Assembly (NCBI RefSeq): GCF_023015885.1
Contig: NZ_JALKBE010000006.1
Coordinates: forward strand, 62,001 to 126,000
Reading direction: 5' to 3'
DNA length: 64,000 nucleotides
Origin: Aliiroseovarius sp. S1123
GTDB lineage: Bacteria; Pseudomonadota; Alphaproteobacteria; Rhodobacterales; Rhodobacteraceae
This document shows positions 26,136-38,388 of this stretch, in pieces (the stretch's first letter is position 1; every line of letters starts with the position of its first letter). Both the position numbers and the translations under genes were made by a program. The notes under the pieces were generated by a model. That model saw only the letters and a list, made by a program, of their open reading frames with translations. It made no database searches and was not told where the DNA came from.

Positions 26136-27233
26136 ATGACCGACACCCCTAAACGCACGCCGCTTTATAACCTGCATGTCGAACTTGGCGGCAAGATGGT
26201 TGATTTCGCCGGCTGGGAAATGCCCGTCCAATACCCGATGGGGATCATGGGCGAGCACAAGCACTGCCGCGAGAAAGCCGCGCTTTTTGACGTCAGCCAC
26301 ATGGGTCAGGTGATCCTGAAAGGCGACAATATCGGCGAGAAGCTGGAAGCGATCTGCCCGCAGGCTTATGCCACGCTGAAAGAAGGCAAGGCACGCTATG
26401 GCTTTTTCACCAACGAAGACGGCGGCATCATGGATGACCTGATCGTCTCGAACGCCGGTGATCATTTCTTTGTCGTGGTGAACGCCTCGATGCGTCATCA
26501 GGACATCCCGCACATGGCCGCCAATCTGGACGGTGTCGAAGTGACCGAGATCTTCGACCGTGCTTTGGTTGCCGTGCAAGGCCCCAAGGCCGAAGACGTG
26601 GTGGGCGAGCTTTGCCCCGCTGCCCGTAACCTGACCTTCATGGAAACCACGGTGGCGGACATCAACGGTGTCAGCTGCCGCATCTCGCGTCTGGGCTATA
26701 CCGGCGAAGATGGTTACGAGATCTCGATCCCGGAAGCGGATGCCGAAGCCGTCGCCCGCGCCTTCCTGGCCCATGACGATTGCGAACCCGCTGGTCTGGG
26801 TGCCCGTGACAGCCTGCGTCTGGAAGCTGGTCTTTGCCTCTATGGCAACGACATCGACCAGACGACCTCGCCGATCGAAGCAAGCCTTGCTTGGGCCATC
26901 CAGAAACGCCGCAAAGAAGAAGGCGGCTTCCCGGGTGCCGAGCGCATCCAGCGCGAGCTGGCCGAAGGTACCGCGAAGAAACTGGTGGGCATCAAGCCCG
27001 AAGGCCGCGCCCCCGCCCGTCAGCACGTGGAAATCCAATGCGCCGAAGGCAATACCATCGGCGAGATCACCTCGGGCAGCTTTGGCCCGACCGTCGGTGG
27101 TCCCGTTGCAATGGGTTACGTGACCAAGGGCCACGGCGAGGTTGGCGAGAAAGTGAACCTTATCATTCGCGGCAAGGCCCAGCCTGCCGAAATCGTATCG
27201 CTGCCCTTCGTGCAGCAGAACTACAAACGCTAA
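26136..27233 (+). CDS. gcvT: Glycine cleavage system T protein (aminomethyltransferase)
   Basis: A 365-residue folate-dependent enzyme that takes the aminomethyl group from lipoyl-GcvH, releases ammonia and forms methylene-tetrahydrofolate. Matching segments: LGGKMVDFAGWEMPVQYPMG, ALFDVSHMGQV, LGYTGEDGYEISIP with the folate-binding glutamate, and LGARDSLRLEAGLCLYGNDI with the catalytic Asp. A GCV_T C-terminal barrel follows. Length is normal. The ribosome site is AGGAGG before ATG 26136. It is followed by gcvH after 18 bases and by gcvP, giving the complete T-H-P set with lpdA upstream. Confidence 0.97.
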   Translation: MTDTPKRTPLYNLHVELGGKMVDFAGWEMPVQYPMGIMGEHKHCREKAALFDVSHMGQVILKGDNIGEKLEAICPQAYATLKEGKARYGFFTNEDGGIMDDLIVSNAGDHFFVVVNASMRHQDIPHMAANLDGVEVTEIFDRALVAVQGPKAEDVVGELCPAARNLTFMETTVADINGVSCRISRLGYTGEDGYEISIPEADAEAVARAFLAHDDCEPAGLGARDSLRLEAGLCLYGNDIDQTTSPIEASLAWAIQKRRKEEGGFPGAERIQRELAEGTAKKLVGIKPEGRAPARQHVEIQCAEGNTIGEITSGSFGPTVGGPVAMGYVTKGHGEVGEKVNLIIRGKAQPAEIVSLPFVQQNYKR

Positions 27234-27251
27234 GACAGGGGACTTCCTGAT

Positions 27252-27617
27252 ATGACGACTTATTACTCGGAAGAGCACGAATGGATCACCGTTGAGGGCG
27301 ACATCGCCACCATCGGTATCACCCAACACGCAGCCGACCAGCTGGGCGAGATTGTTTTCGTTGAGCAGCGCGAGGCGGGCGACGAGTTCGAAAAAGGCGA
27401 CGAGATCGGCGTGATCGAAAGCGTGAAGGCTGCCTCGGAAATCTACGCACCGGTTGACGGTGAAGTGGTTGAGGCCAATGGTGCTTTGGAAGACACTCCC
27501 GGTGCCTTGAACGAAAACCCCGAGGGCGACGCCTGGATCTATAAGGTCAAGCTGGCAGACGCCTCGCAGCTGGAAGATCTGATGGATCTGGATGGCTACA
27601 AAGCCCTGATCGGCTAA
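27252..27617 (+). CDS. gcvH: Glycine cleavage system H protein (lipoyl carrier)
   Basis: A 121-residue shuttle protein. Its lipoyl group on Lys59 (in [14 protein letters not shown]) carries the aminomethyl intermediate between GcvP, GcvT and LpdA. The start SEEHEWI and the block [17 protein letters not shown] are family hallmarks, and [10 protein letters not shown] is near the C terminus. It lies 18 bases after gcvT and 59 bases before gcvP, with a GC-rich hairpin in the second gap. LipA, encoded upstream in the same module, should modify Lys59. Confidence 0.97.
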   Translation: MTTYYSEEHEWITVEGDIATIGITQHAADQLGEIVFVEQREAGDEFEKGDEIGVIESVKAASEIYAPVDGEVVEANGALEDTPGALNENPEGDAWIYKVKLADASQLEDLMDLDGYKALIG

Positions 27618-27628
27618 GAACAGACTGC

Positions 27629-27648
27629 CCGCCGGGCGACCGGCGGGT
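27629..27648 (+). other. GC hairpin between gcvH and gcvP
   Basis: CCCGCCGG (27629-27636) pairs with CCGGCGGG (27641-27648) around a 4-base loop, without a T-run. It may protect the upstream mRNA or set relative GcvH/GcvP levels. Confidence 0.5.
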
Positions 27649-27676
27649 CATACCCCCCCTTCACGAGGATCCAAGC

Positions 27677-30532
<2,856 letters not shown>

Positions 30533-30539
30533 GCACATC

Positions 30540-30570
30540 CCCCGCCCGGTCCCAATGAGGCCGGGCGGGG
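30540..30570 (+). terminator. Terminator-like hairpin after gcvP
   Basis: CCCCGCCCGG (30540-30549) and CCGGGCGGGG (30561-30570) form a perfect 10-bp stem, followed by TCTCATAAT. The T-run is weak but the position, 8 bases after the gcvP stop, suits termination. Confidence 0.65.
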
Positions 30571-30605
30571 TCTCATAATGTCGTACCAGATAACGGGATG
30601 CATCT

Positions 30606-31571
30606 ATGAATATTCAGAACACTCTTATGGCCCCGGTGAATGACCTGTCGGCCATTGGTCCCATCCAGGGCATCACCATCATTGTGCCGGATCGCAGCCA
30701 CGTTTCGCTGGCCAGCGTCTTTCGCGACTTCTTCATCTCGCTTGATCAGTTCACCAACGCGGAAACCCCGCGCGACCTGTCTGTCTACACGCTGGACAGC
30801 TGCCCGTCGCATGATCAGGCCTATTGGCGAAATCGCACCGTCGTATTTTGGGCTGATTTCCACGCCCGCTGGAAGCTGGACAACAGACAGCTGAGCCGCG
30901 CGCACCAGCTTCTGCGCCTCAGCCGTCAATGTGTGTTGGTGGGCGGCGGCGTATTCGTCCTGTGCAAATCGGTCTTTGCCAGCCGCACCGCCTTGGCCGT
31001 GCATTCCAACCTGCGCTTCGTGGCCGAGGAAGAGGGGCTGTTCTGCATAGATGGTGGCGCGCCCTTCGCCATTGATGGCCGCATTTGCAGCGCCACCAGC
31101 ATCTTCGCCGCCCTGCGCCTGTTCCTCAAACTTCTTGAAGCGGAAATGGGCGGGTTTTCTGCCGCCACCTTTGGCGACTATGTCGGGCTTGAGGTCTCGG
31201 GCGAGCCGTTCCACGGCAAGCAAGAGCATATTATCAAACGCTATTCCGGCGGTGACCGGATCATTGGCGACTGCGTGGCCGTGATGCTTGAGCATTTGGA
31301 AAACACCCTATCGATCGTCCAGATCGCCCGGATCATGAACGTATCCTCGCGCCAATTGCAACGTCGCTTTGCCACCCAGCTGGGTGTCAGCCCGCTGACG
31401 ATCTATCGCAGTCTGCGGTTGGAACGCGCCAGCCAGCTTGTGCAGCAGACCAGCTATTCCATGCACGAGATTGCAGCCGCCACCGGGTTCGGTACACGCT
31501 CCAGCCTTGTGAGATCCTTCAAGAAACAGTTCGGCATGTCGCCCACGGATGCCCGCGCGAAGATGTTTTAA
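30606..31571 (+). CDS. GATase1-like AraC-family regulator (GlxA/GbdR type)
   Basis: A 321-residue regulator. The N-terminal part (about residues 22-210) has the DJ-1/PfpI (class I glutamine amidotransferase-like) pattern, seen in ITIIVPDRSHVSLASVF, VLVGGGVFVLCKSVF and RICSATSIFAALRLFLKLLE. The C-terminal part (about 225-320) is an AraC double helix-turn-helix: LSIVQIARIMNVSSRQLQRR and MHEIAAATGFGTRSSLVRSF ending KQFGMSPTDARAKMF. Regulators of this architecture control betaine, carnitine and arginine catabolism (GbdR, CdhR, ArgR). It lies between the gcv genes and a BKACE gene. The target is unknown; either neighbouring pathway is possible. Its stop is three bases from the convergent BKACE stop. 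Confidence 0.88.
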   Translation: MNIQNTLMAPVNDLSAIGPIQGITIIVPDRSHVSLASVFRDFFISLDQFTNAETPRDLSVYTLDSCPSHDQAYWRNRTVVFWADFHARWKLDNRQLSRAHQLLRLSRQCVLVGGGVFVLCKSVFASRTALAVHSNLRFVAEEEGLFCIDGGAPFAIDGRICSATSIFAALRLFLKLLEAEMGGFSAATFGDYVGLEVSGEPFHGKQEHIIKRYSGGDRIIGDCVAVMLEHLENTLSIVQIARIMNVSSRQLQRRFATQLGVSPLTIYRSLRLERASQLVQQTSYSMHEIAAATGFGTRSSLVRSFKKQFGMSPTDARAKMF

Positions 31572-31574
31572 GGT

Positions 31575-32345
31575 TTAGGCCGCTTCGGAACAGGCCTTCA
31601 CCAGCTCGGCCACTCGTTCAGCGTTGTCTTTCGCAACGGATCCGTCCGCGTGTTGGCGTGAGTTCTCGAACCCGATCCGGCACTTTCCACCCGCCTGAAC
31701 GGCGCGCAGAAGGGCGGGGGTTTCGCTCGGACCAAAGGCGCAGACGGCCCAGTCTGGTGACAGGCCGGTGCCATTCAGCCAATCCAGAAACGGATCGAGC
31801 TCTTTCGGGTCGGATTTCTGCCCGACAGCATAGCGCCCCAGTACAAAGATCAGTTGCAAATCCGGCGCGGTCAGAAGCTTCTCGTCCAGCACGCGGGTCA
31901 GAAGTTCGGCATCCTCCACGTCATAGAGGATATGCTGCACGGCAATGTCGCGCTGATGGCACTCGTTGTAAAACGCTCGCGTCACGTTGTGATCGTCACG
32001 GCACAGCTCGCGGACCGAGGCCGAGACCATATCCGCCCCCGAATTCAGCGCCACATGCCGTTGGTGGGCGGGGTCATACATCCCGACCGCCTCGGTCGTG
32101 ATTTGGACCGGGAAGCCGGGCATTTCCGCGTCGAACAGCTTCAGCGCGTCAGCATAGGCGCCCGCATCCAGAAGGTGCTTGCCCTCTGCATCCCGCAAAT
32201 GCAGGTGCAGCCCGTCGACGCCTTCTGCACGACAGGCCTGTGTGGTTTCCAAAATCTCGGCCGGAGTCATCGGCAGGGCAGGGTGGTCGGCTTTGGTCAG
32301 GCGCGCCCCGTTGGGGGCGAGCATGATCTTGGGAAGCGGTGTCAC
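31575..32345 (-). CDS. BKACE-family beta-keto acid cleavage enzyme
   Basis: A 256-residue TIM-barrel metalloenzyme of the family of 3-keto-5-aminohexanoate and dehydrocarnitine cleavage enzymes. These condense a beta-keto acid with acetyl-CoA and release acetoacetate plus a new acyl-CoA. The metal-binding LHLHLRD lies near residue 47, and MLAPNGARL, TTEAVGMY and GKCRIGFEN are family-like. GTG 32345 overlaps the stop of the upstream aminotransferase gene by four bases, so they are translationally coupled. It is slightly shorter than typical members (about 270-310 residues). A transaminase coupled to a BKACE suggests a beta-amino acid or an amino acid converted to a beta-keto acid; the substrate is not identified. 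Confidence 0.85.
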   Translation of the reverse strand: MTPLPKIMLAPNGARLTKADHPALPMTPAEILETTQACRAEGVDGLHLHLRDAEGKHLLDAGAYADALKLFDAEMPGFPVQITTEAVGMYDPAHQRHVALNSGADMVSASVRELCRDDHNVTRAFYNECHQRDIAVQHILYDVEDAELLTRVLDEKLLTAPDLQLIFVLGRYAVGQKSDPKELDPFLDWLNGTGLSPDWAVCAFGPSETPALLRAVQAGGKCRIGFENSRQHADGSVAKDNAERVAELVKACSEAA

Positions 32346-33661
32346 AGAACCTGCTCCAACGATTTGGACAGCTTGCCCACCAGTTCATCAATCTGATCAT
32401 CCGAGATGATGAAGGGCGGGGCCAGAAGCACGTGGTCGCCGTTTTGCCCGTCAATCGTGCCGCTCATCGGATAGCAGATCAGGCCGTTCGCGAAGGCCTG
32501 CTTTTTCAGGCGGCCAGCGATGCCTCGCGACGGATCAAAGGGGGTTTTACTATCGCGATCCGCCACGATTTCCAGCCCGCGAAACATGCCGCGCCCGCGG
32601 ATGTCCCCGATATGGGGATGCTGGCCGAACTCGGCGTGTAGTGCATCGTTCAGACGGGTGCCCATCTTGGCCGCACGCGCAACCATGCCGCCCTCGGTCA
32701 GCTTGCGCACAACCGCATCTGCGGCGGCGGCAGCAACGGGATGACCGATATAGGTGTGGCCATGCTGAAAGAAACCGCTGCCCTGTGCGATCGCCTCATA
32801 GATCGCACCCGTGCACAGCATCGCACCGATGGGCTGATAGCCAGCCCCAAGGCCCTTCGCGATGGTGATGATGTCGGGTGAAATCTCGTCTTGCTCGCAG
32901 GCAAACAGAGTGCCGGTGCGGCCCATGCCGCACATGATTTCGTCTAGGATCAGAAGGACGCCGTACTTGTCGCAAATCTCGCGGATCCGTTTGAAATAGC
33001 CTTTGACGGCGGGCACCGCCCCTGACGTGGCGCCGACTACTGGTTCGGCAAGGAAGCCAATCACAGTCTCGGGCCCGACGCGCAGGATTTCCGCTTCCAA
33101 AGCATTCGCGGCGCGCAGACCGTACTCCTCTTCCGTCTCGCCCTCTTGACGCAGGCGATATTCATAGCAGGGATCGATATGGCTGGCCGACATCATCAGC
33201 GGGTCAAATGGCTCGCGCCGCCACATGTTGCCGCCGGTGCCCAAAGCGCCCAGCGTGTTGCCGTGATAGCTTTGCTTGCGAGCGATGAAACGGGTGCGCT
33301 GGGGCTGCCCGATTTCAATCATGTACTGGCGCGCCAACTTCAGCGCGGCCTCGACCGCTTCCGAGCCGCCAGACACCAAATACACGCGCTCGATTCCCTC
33401 GGGTGCATGCGCGATCAGGCGGTCGGCGAGTGATTCTGCAGGCTCCGAGGTCAGAAATCCGGTGTGCGCGAAGCTGAGTCTGTCGATCTGATCATGCATG
33501 GCTTTGGCCACGTCTGGGTCCGAATGACCAAGGCAGGACACGGCCGCACCCCCGGATCCATCAAGATACCTTTTCCCTTCTGAATCAATCAGGTAAACGC
33601 CGTCTCCGCGGGTTGCGACAGGTGGGGCTGATTTGCAGTGACGCGGGAAAATATGTGACAT
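32342..33661 (-). CDS. Class III aminotransferase (omega/beta-amino acid type)
   Basis: A 439-residue PLP enzyme transferring an amino group from a non-alpha amine or amino acid to an oxo acid. Family motifs: YLDGSGGAAVSCLGHSDP, VYLVSGGSEAVEAALKLARQ, KQSYHGNTLGALGTGG, the PLP-contacting LLILDEIMCGMGRTG and the lysine-bearing IITIAKGLGAGYQPIGAM (the catalytic Lys is the K of AKGLG). The start at 33661 (MSHIFPRH) has AAGGGA at suitable spacing; two upstream in-frame ATGs (33706 and 33676) are less likely. It overlaps BKACE and is divergent from the RpiR-type regulator and the TAXI-TRAP genes, so it probably belongs to that catabolic unit. Confidence 0.88.
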   Translation of the reverse strand: MSHIFPRHCKSAPPVATRGDGVYLIDSEGKRYLDGSGGAAVSCLGHSDPDVAKAMHDQIDRLSFAHTGFLTSEPAESLADRLIAHAPEGIERVYLVSGGSEAVEAALKLARQYMIEIGQPQRTRFIARKQSYHGNTLGALGTGGNMWRREPFDPLMMSASHIDPCYEYRLRQEGETEEEYGLRAANALEAEILRVGPETVIGFLAEPVVGATSGAVPAVKGYFKRIREICDKYGVLLILDEIMCGMGRTGTLFACEQDEISPDIITIAKGLGAGYQPIGAMLCTGAIYEAIAQGSGFFQHGHTYIGHPVAAAAADAVVRKLTEGGMVARAAKMGTRLNDALHAEFGQHPHIGDIRGRGMFRGLEIVADRDSKTPFDPSRGIAGRLKKQAFANGLICYPMSGTIDGQNGDHVLLAPPFIISDDQIDELVGKLSKSLEQVL

Positions 33662-33698
33662 GGGGATCCCTTGCATGTCCCGTTGAACCTGTTGCCAT

Positions 33699-33738
33699 TG
33701 AAACAAATGAATCGAGAATTGACAATAGGTGAAACAAA
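33699..33738. promoter_or_regulatory. Direct-repeat operator candidate in the rpiR/aminotransferase gap
   Basis: TGAAACAAA occurs at 33699-33707 and again at 33730-33738, 31 bases apart (about three helix turns). TTGACA at 33719-33724 is a good -35 for the rpiR-type gene, and the second repeat falls in its spacer. GAAA-type half-sites are common for RpiR regulators. The -10 (around 33742-33749) is poor. Confidence 0.5.
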
Positions 33739-33777
33739 AGGAACACTAAGTCTTGTCCAAACAGGGAGACACTGGAC

Positions 33778-34647
33778 GTGAGCGCAAGTGAGAGCTTCGA
33801 AAAGAGGCTGGCAGTGGCCTACGGTGATCTAAGCGGTGCCTTGCGTGCAGCTGCCGATTATCTTGTGGCCAACCCGCTGGATGTTGTGTCGCGTCCACTG
33901 CGCACCGTGTCCGCACAGACCGGCGTGTCGCCTGCCACATTCTCGCGTCTTGCCCGGGCCTTGGACTATGCCAGCTTTGACGAGCTGCGGGACGAGATGC
34001 GCGACAAGATTGACCGCAAAGTGAACAATTTCGCAGATCGGGCTGGGCAGCTTCAGAAAGCACATGGCGACGGGAAATCTGACTTCGTTCAGGCCCATTT
34101 CGCCGCATGCGAGAACAACCTGAGGCAGACGATGGCTGGGTTGGACCCGGTGGCGATTCGTGACGTGGCTGACCGTTTGGCAGCGTCCCGGAAGGTTCTG
34201 CTCTTGGGGGCGTTGGGGTCCACCGGGGTCGTGGAATACCTGTCGTATATGGCGAATTTCTGCGCAGATAACTGGATTCTGGCCAATCGGATGGGGGCTT
34301 CCCTAGGGGGAGCCTTGTCAGGGCTCGATGAACGTGATGCACTACTTATAGTTACCAAGCCGCCATTTGCTGTCTCAGTGATCAAGGCAGCCAGGCTTGC
34401 GCGTGAGTTAGGGGTTTACGTTGTGGTGATCACCGATACGCATACGTGTCCAGCGTTGGAATTTGCGTCGGCAGGGTTCTCTGTGTCGACCGATAGCCCT
34501 CATTTCTTTTCGTCCTACGTGTCGACGATGTTTCTTCTGGAAACCATCGTCGGAATGGTGGTCGGGCGCGCAGGCGTCGCGGCCCAGGAACGAATTGCTG
34601 AAGTCGAGCTTCACAACCGCCAACTGGCGGAAGTGTGGAGCGAATAA
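33778..34647 (+). CDS. RpiR-family transcriptional regulator (HTH plus SIS domain)
   Basis: A 289-residue regulator starting at GTG 33778 after AGGGAG. Residues about 1-80 are the RpiR helix-turn-helix region (AADYLVANPLDVVSRPLRTV, TGVSPATFSRLARALDYASF). Residues about 125-260 are a SIS domain that usually binds a phosphosugar or other phosphorylated or amino ligand (VLLLGALGSTGVVEYLSYMA and DALLIVTKPPFAVSVIKAAR). It is divergent from the aminotransferase/BKACE pair and 27 bases upstream of the TAXI binding protein, so it likely controls both sides. The inducer is unknown. Confidence 0.9.
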   Translation: MSASESFEKRLAVAYGDLSGALRAAADYLVANPLDVVSRPLRTVSAQTGVSPATFSRLARALDYASFDELRDEMRDKIDRKVNNFADRAGQLQKAHGDGKSDFVQAHFAACENNLRQTMAGLDPVAIRDVADRLAASRKVLLLGALGSTGVVEYLSYMANFCADNWILANRMGASLGGALSGLDERDALLIVTKPPFAVSVIKAARLARELGVYVVVITDTHTCPALEFASAGFSVSTDSPHFFSSYVSTMFLLETIVGMVVGRAGVAAQERIAEVELHNRQLAEVWSE

Positions 34648-34674
34648 ACAAACATCAATCAAGGGAGAAATCTG

Positions 34675-35643
34675 ATGTTTAAAGGGTTCAAGATTGCATT
34701 TGCAGGGGTTGCTGCCACCGCAGTGATGGCGCCAGCTGCCTTTGCCGAAGAATTCATCACCATCGGTACCGGCGGCGTGACCGGCGTGTACTATCCGACC
34801 GGCGGCGCCATCTGCCGTCTGGTGAACAAAGGCCGCAAAGAGCACGGCGTTCGCTGCTCGGTCGAGTCGACCGGTGGTTCGGTCTACAACATCAACACCA
34901 TCCGCGAAGGCGAGCTGGAATTTGGTGTGGCCCAGTCGGACTGGCAGTACCACGCTTATAACGGCACCTCGAAATTCGAAGATGCCGGTGCCTTTGAAGG
35001 CCTGCGCGCGGTATTCTCGGTCCACCCCGAGCCCTTCACCGTCGTGGCCCGCGCCGACAGCGGCATCAAGACCTTCGCCGACCTGAAAGGCAAGCGCGTC
35101 AACATCGGCAACCCCGGTTCCGGTCAGCGCGGCACCATGGAAGTTCTGCTGGAAGCTCTGGGCTGGACCACCGGCGACTTCGCTCTGGCGACCGAGCTGA
35201 AAGCCTCGGAACAGTCGGCAGCTCTGTGCGACAACCAGATCGACGCGATGGTCTACACCGTTGGTCACCCTTCGGGCTCGATCCAGGAAGCCACCACCGC
35301 ATGTGACTCGGTACTGGTTGAAGTCTCGGGCGAGGCTGTGGACAAGCTGGTTGCCGAGAACTCGTTCTACCGCACCGCCACCATTCCGGGCGGCATGTAT
35401 CGCGGCAACGACGCGGACACCGCCACCTTCGGTGTGGGCGCGACCTTCGTTAGCTCGGACGCCGTGTCGGAAGACGCTGTCTATGCCGTTGTATCGTCGG
35501 TCATGAACAACATCGAAGACTTCAAAGGTCTGCACCCGGCATTCGCCAACCTTGATCCCAAGGAAATGGCAACCGCTGGTCTGTCCGCTCCGCTGCACCC
35601 GGGTGCTGCGAAGTACTATAAAGAGGCTGGAATTATCGAGTAA
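34675..35643 (+). CDS. TAXI-family TRAP periplasmic binding protein
   Basis: A 322-residue periplasmic receptor. Signal peptide 1-24 (cleavage after AFA). The mature part starts with the family signature [20 protein letters not shown] and has [40 protein letters not shown] and [17 protein letters not shown]. Known members bind glutamate, 2-oxoglutarate or related acids. It delivers substrate to the 871-residue permease encoded next. A GGGAGAAA site precedes ATG 34675. Adjacency to aminotransferase and BKACE genes suggests an amino or oxo acid; sequence does not settle which. Confidence 0.93.
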   Translation: MFKGFKIAFAGVAATAVMAPAAFAEEFITIGTGGVTGVYYPTGGAICRLVNKGRKEHGVRCSVESTGGSVYNINTIREGELEFGVAQSDWQYHAYNGTSKFEDAGAFEGLRAVFSVHPEPFTVVARADSGIKTFADLKGKRVNIGNPGSGQRGTMEVLLEALGWTTGDFALATELKASEQSAALCDNQIDAMVYTVGHPSGSIQEATTACDSVLVEVSGEAVDKLVAENSFYRTATIPGGMYRGNDADTATFGVGATFVSSDAVSEDAVYAVVSSVMNNIEDFKGLHPAFANLDPKEMATAGLSAPLHPGAAKYYKEAGIIE

Positions 35644-35664
35644 GCGGTCACCCGTAAGCCTTTT

Positions 35665-35694
35665 GATCGGGGGGCGGCCCTGCGTCCCCCGATC
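35665..35694 (+). terminator. Hairpin between TAXI receptor and permease genes
   Basis: GATCGGGGG (35665-35673) pairs with CCCCCGATC (35686-35694) in a perfect 9-bp stem; the following GCTTTG is a poor T-run. It occupies the same place as the attenuator in the lactate TRAP operon and probably favours more receptor than permease. Confidence 0.5.
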
Positions 35695-35772
35695 GCTTTG
35701 ACCCGGCAGAAGATCGGGCGTGTTTTCAAAAGTAAACAAGTGCGGTCGCAAGCAGACCGAGGGAGAGACACA

Positions 35773-38388
35773 ATGTCCACGAAAGAGGAACGCGCGCTTA
35801 GCGAAGCAGAGCTTCAAGAGCTCGTCGCCGCCAGCGACACCGGTGCGCGCAACCCACAGGGCGCGGTCGGGCTTATGATTGCTGCCGTCGCGCTGATTTG
35901 GTCGATTTTTCAGGTGCTTCTGGCCTCGCCGGTGGCGCCTTATGTTCTGCCTGGCGACCTGATTAACAACTCGCGCCAGTTCCATCTGGCGTTTGCGGTT
36001 TTCCTGGCCGCGATGGCCTATCCTCTGTTCAAATCCAGCCCGCGCAATTACATTCCGTGGTATGACTGGGTGCTTGGGGTCGGCGGCGCGTTCTTGGCGC
36101 TTTATGGTTATTTTTTCTATGAGAAGATCGTCGCGAACGGTGGTCTGGCCGATCAATCTGATGCGTATTTCGCAGTTGCGGGCCTGACCTTCCTGTTCAT
36201 CGCTGCCTATCGCACGCTGGGTCCCGTCATGGTGGCCTTGGCGATTGTATTCCTTTTCTACGTCTTCTTCGGCTCGTCCGAGGTCGTGCCCGACCAAATC
36301 CGCTGGGCGGGCGCTTCCCTTCGCAAAGCCATGAGCCACATGTGGATTACCTCGGAAGGTGTCTTCGGCATCGCGCTGGGCGTGTCCACCAAGTTCGTCT
36401 TCCTGTTCGTGCTGTTTGGCGCCCTTCTGGACCGCGCAGGTGCGGGCAACTATTTCATCAAGATGGCGTTTGGTGCCCTTGGCCACCTGCGCGGCGGTCC
36501 CGCGAAAGCGGCCGTGGTCGGTTCGGCTGCGACCGGCCTGATCTCGGGCTCGTCCATCGCCAACGTTGTGACCACCGGTACCTTCACCATTCCTCTGATG
36601 AAGCGCGTTGGCTTCTCGGCCGAAAAAGCGGGCGCGGTTGAAGTTGCGTCGTCTGTAAATGGTCAGATCATGCCGCCTGTTATGGGCGCCGCTGCGTTCC
36701 TGATGGTGGAATATGTGGGTATCTCCTACGTCGAGGTCATCACCCACGCGTTCCTGCCTGCAATTATCTCTTACATTGCGCTGGTATACATCGTGCATCT
36801 CGAAGCGGTGAAAACCAAGATGCCGACCATTGGCAACAAAGTTGTCTCGATGGGCAAAACCATTGGTGGAATGTTTGCGTTCTTCGCAAGCTTTGCGCTC
36901 TTGTGTTATGCGACACAGTATCCTGTTGGATGGATCACATCGCTGTTCCCTTCGGGTTCTGGCTGGATCCTGTCTCTGCTGCTGTTCGCACTCTACATTG
37001 CCCTGATTTATATTGCAGCTCAGGTACCTGATCTGGAACCCGATGATCCGAACGCAGAGGTGGTTGAACTGCCTGACGTGGCCAAGATTTATAAGTCGGG
37101 CCTGTACTACATGCTGCCGATCATTGTTCTGGTTTACTTCCTGATGATCGAGCGAAAATCACCCGGCCTGTCGGCTTTCTGGGCCACCTTCCTGCTGTTC
37201 GGCATCCTGCTGACCCAGAAGGCGCTGAAAGCGCTGTTCCGGGGGGAAACCAACCCGGTTGGCCGTCTGCGCGACGGTCTGATGGACCTGATCGAAGGCA
37301 TGATCGACGGTTCGCGCAACATGATCGGCATCGGCCTGGCCACGGCCACCGCAGGCATCATCGTGGGCACCGTATCGCTGACCGGGATCGGTCAGGTGAT
37401 GGCGGACTTTGTCGAGTTCCTGTCCGGCGGCAACCTGATCCTGATGCTGATCTTCGTGGCGATCCTGTCGCTGATCCTTGGGATGGGCCTGCCGACGACC
37501 GCGAACTATATCGTTGTATCCTCGCTTATGGTGGGCGTAGTTGTGGAACTGGGTGCGCAGTCTGGCCTTGTTGTGCCGCTGATCGCGGTTCACCTCTTCG
37601 TCTTCTACTTCGGGATCATGGCGGATGTGACGCCCCCGGTGGGGCTGGCTAGTTTCGCGGCGGCGGCTGTGTCTGGTGGCGATGCCATCCGTACCGGGTT
37701 CACCGCGTTCTTCTATTCGCTTCGCACCGTGGCCTTGCCCTTCGTCTTCATCTTCAACACGGATCTTCTGTTGATTGATGTGACGATCACACAAGGCGTC
37801 GTCGTCTTTATCGTGGCAACCATCGGCATCCTTGTCTTCACGGCGGGCACAATGGGTTTCTTCCTGACGAAATCCCGCATCTGGGAAACCGTCGCCCTTC
37901 TGGTCGTGGCCTTCGCGCTGTTCCGTCCGGGCTTCTTCATGAACCAGATCCAGCCTCCGTTCACGGAAATCGCCCCAGCTCAGATCGAGCAAGCCATTGG
38001 TGATGCGGTTCCCGGTGATCCGCTGCGCGTGGTGATTTCGGGGCCGGACTTTGACACGCTCGAGGTCAAGGACCTGACCGTGGTGCTGAACGTGCCAGAA
38101 GTTGACGGCGGTGCGGCCCGTTTGGATGCGGCAGGGATTATGCTGATGCCGGAAGGCGACGTGATGCGGATCGACGAGCCAATGTTCGGCACACCGCTGT
38201 CCGATAAGCTGTCGACCTTCGATTTCTACGGGGATGATCCCGTGCAGATCTCGGCGGTGCAGGCGCCTTCGAGCCAGTTGCCGAAAGAACTGATCTTCAT
38301 CCCGGCGTTGCTGCTGCTTGGTCTTGTGGCCCTCCTGCAGTCGCGTCGCGCCAAGGAAGAAGAGATTATGGAAGGAGAAACGGCATGA
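35773..38388 (+). CDS. TRAP permease, 4TM/12TM fused form with C-terminal DUF3394
   Basis: An 871-residue inner-membrane protein combining small and large TRAP subunits, the usual partner of TAXI receptors. The first four to five helices span about residues 35-190. The DctM-like part holds GSAATGLISGSSIANVVTTG, SSVNGQIMPPVMGAAAFLMV, LILGMGLPTTANYIVVSSLM and GIMADVTPPVGLASFAAAAV. After the last transport helices an extra domain of about 120 residues (VISGPDFDTLEVKDLTVVLN onward) and a final helix match DUF3394 at the end of such permeases. ATG 35773 follows GGGAGAGACACA. It overlaps the Usp gene by ATGA. Confidence 0.93.
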   Translation: MSTKEERALSEAELQELVAASDTGARNPQGAVGLMIAAVALIWSIFQVLLASPVAPYVLPGDLINNSRQFHLAFAVFLAAMAYPLFKSSPRNYIPWYDWVLGVGGAFLALYGYFFYEKIVANGGLADQSDAYFAVAGLTFLFIAAYRTLGPVMVALAIVFLFYVFFGSSEVVPDQIRWAGASLRKAMSHMWITSEGVFGIALGVSTKFVFLFVLFGALLDRAGAGNYFIKMAFGALGHLRGGPAKAAVVGSAATGLISGSSIANVVTTGTFTIPLMKRVGFSAEKAGAVEVASSVNGQIMPPVMGAAAFLMVEYVGISYVEVITHAFLPAIISYIALVYIVHLEAVKTKMPTIGNKVVSMGKTIGGMFAFFASFALLCYATQYPVGWITSLFPSGSGWILSLLLFALYIALIYIAAQVPDLEPDDPNAEVVELPDVAKIYKSGLYYMLPIIVLVYFLMIERKSPGLSAFWATFLLFGILLTQKALKALFRGETNPVGRLRDGLMDLIEGMIDGSRNMIGIGLATATAGIIVGTVSLTGIGQVMADFVEFLSGGNLILMLIFVAILSLILGMGLPTTANYIVVSSLMVGVVVELGAQSGLVVPLIAVHLFVFYFGIMADVTPPVGLASFAAAAVSGGDAIRTGFTAFFYSLRTVALPFVFIFNTDLLLIDVTITQGVVVFIVATIGILVFTAGTMGFFLTKSRIWETVALLVVAFALFRPGFFMNQIQPPFTEIAPAQIEQAIGDAVPGDPLRVVISGPDFDTLEVKDLTVVLNVPEVDGGAARLDAAGIMLMPEGDVMRIDEPMFGTPLSDKLSTFDFYGDDPVQISAVQAPSSQLPKELIFIPALLLLGLVALLQSRRAKEEEIMEGETA

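Noticed and set aside
34408-36798. Long minus-strand frame across rpiR, TAXI receptor and TRAP permease
   Set aside because: It spans three genes with clear families in the other direction; its translation is low-complexity shadow sequence.
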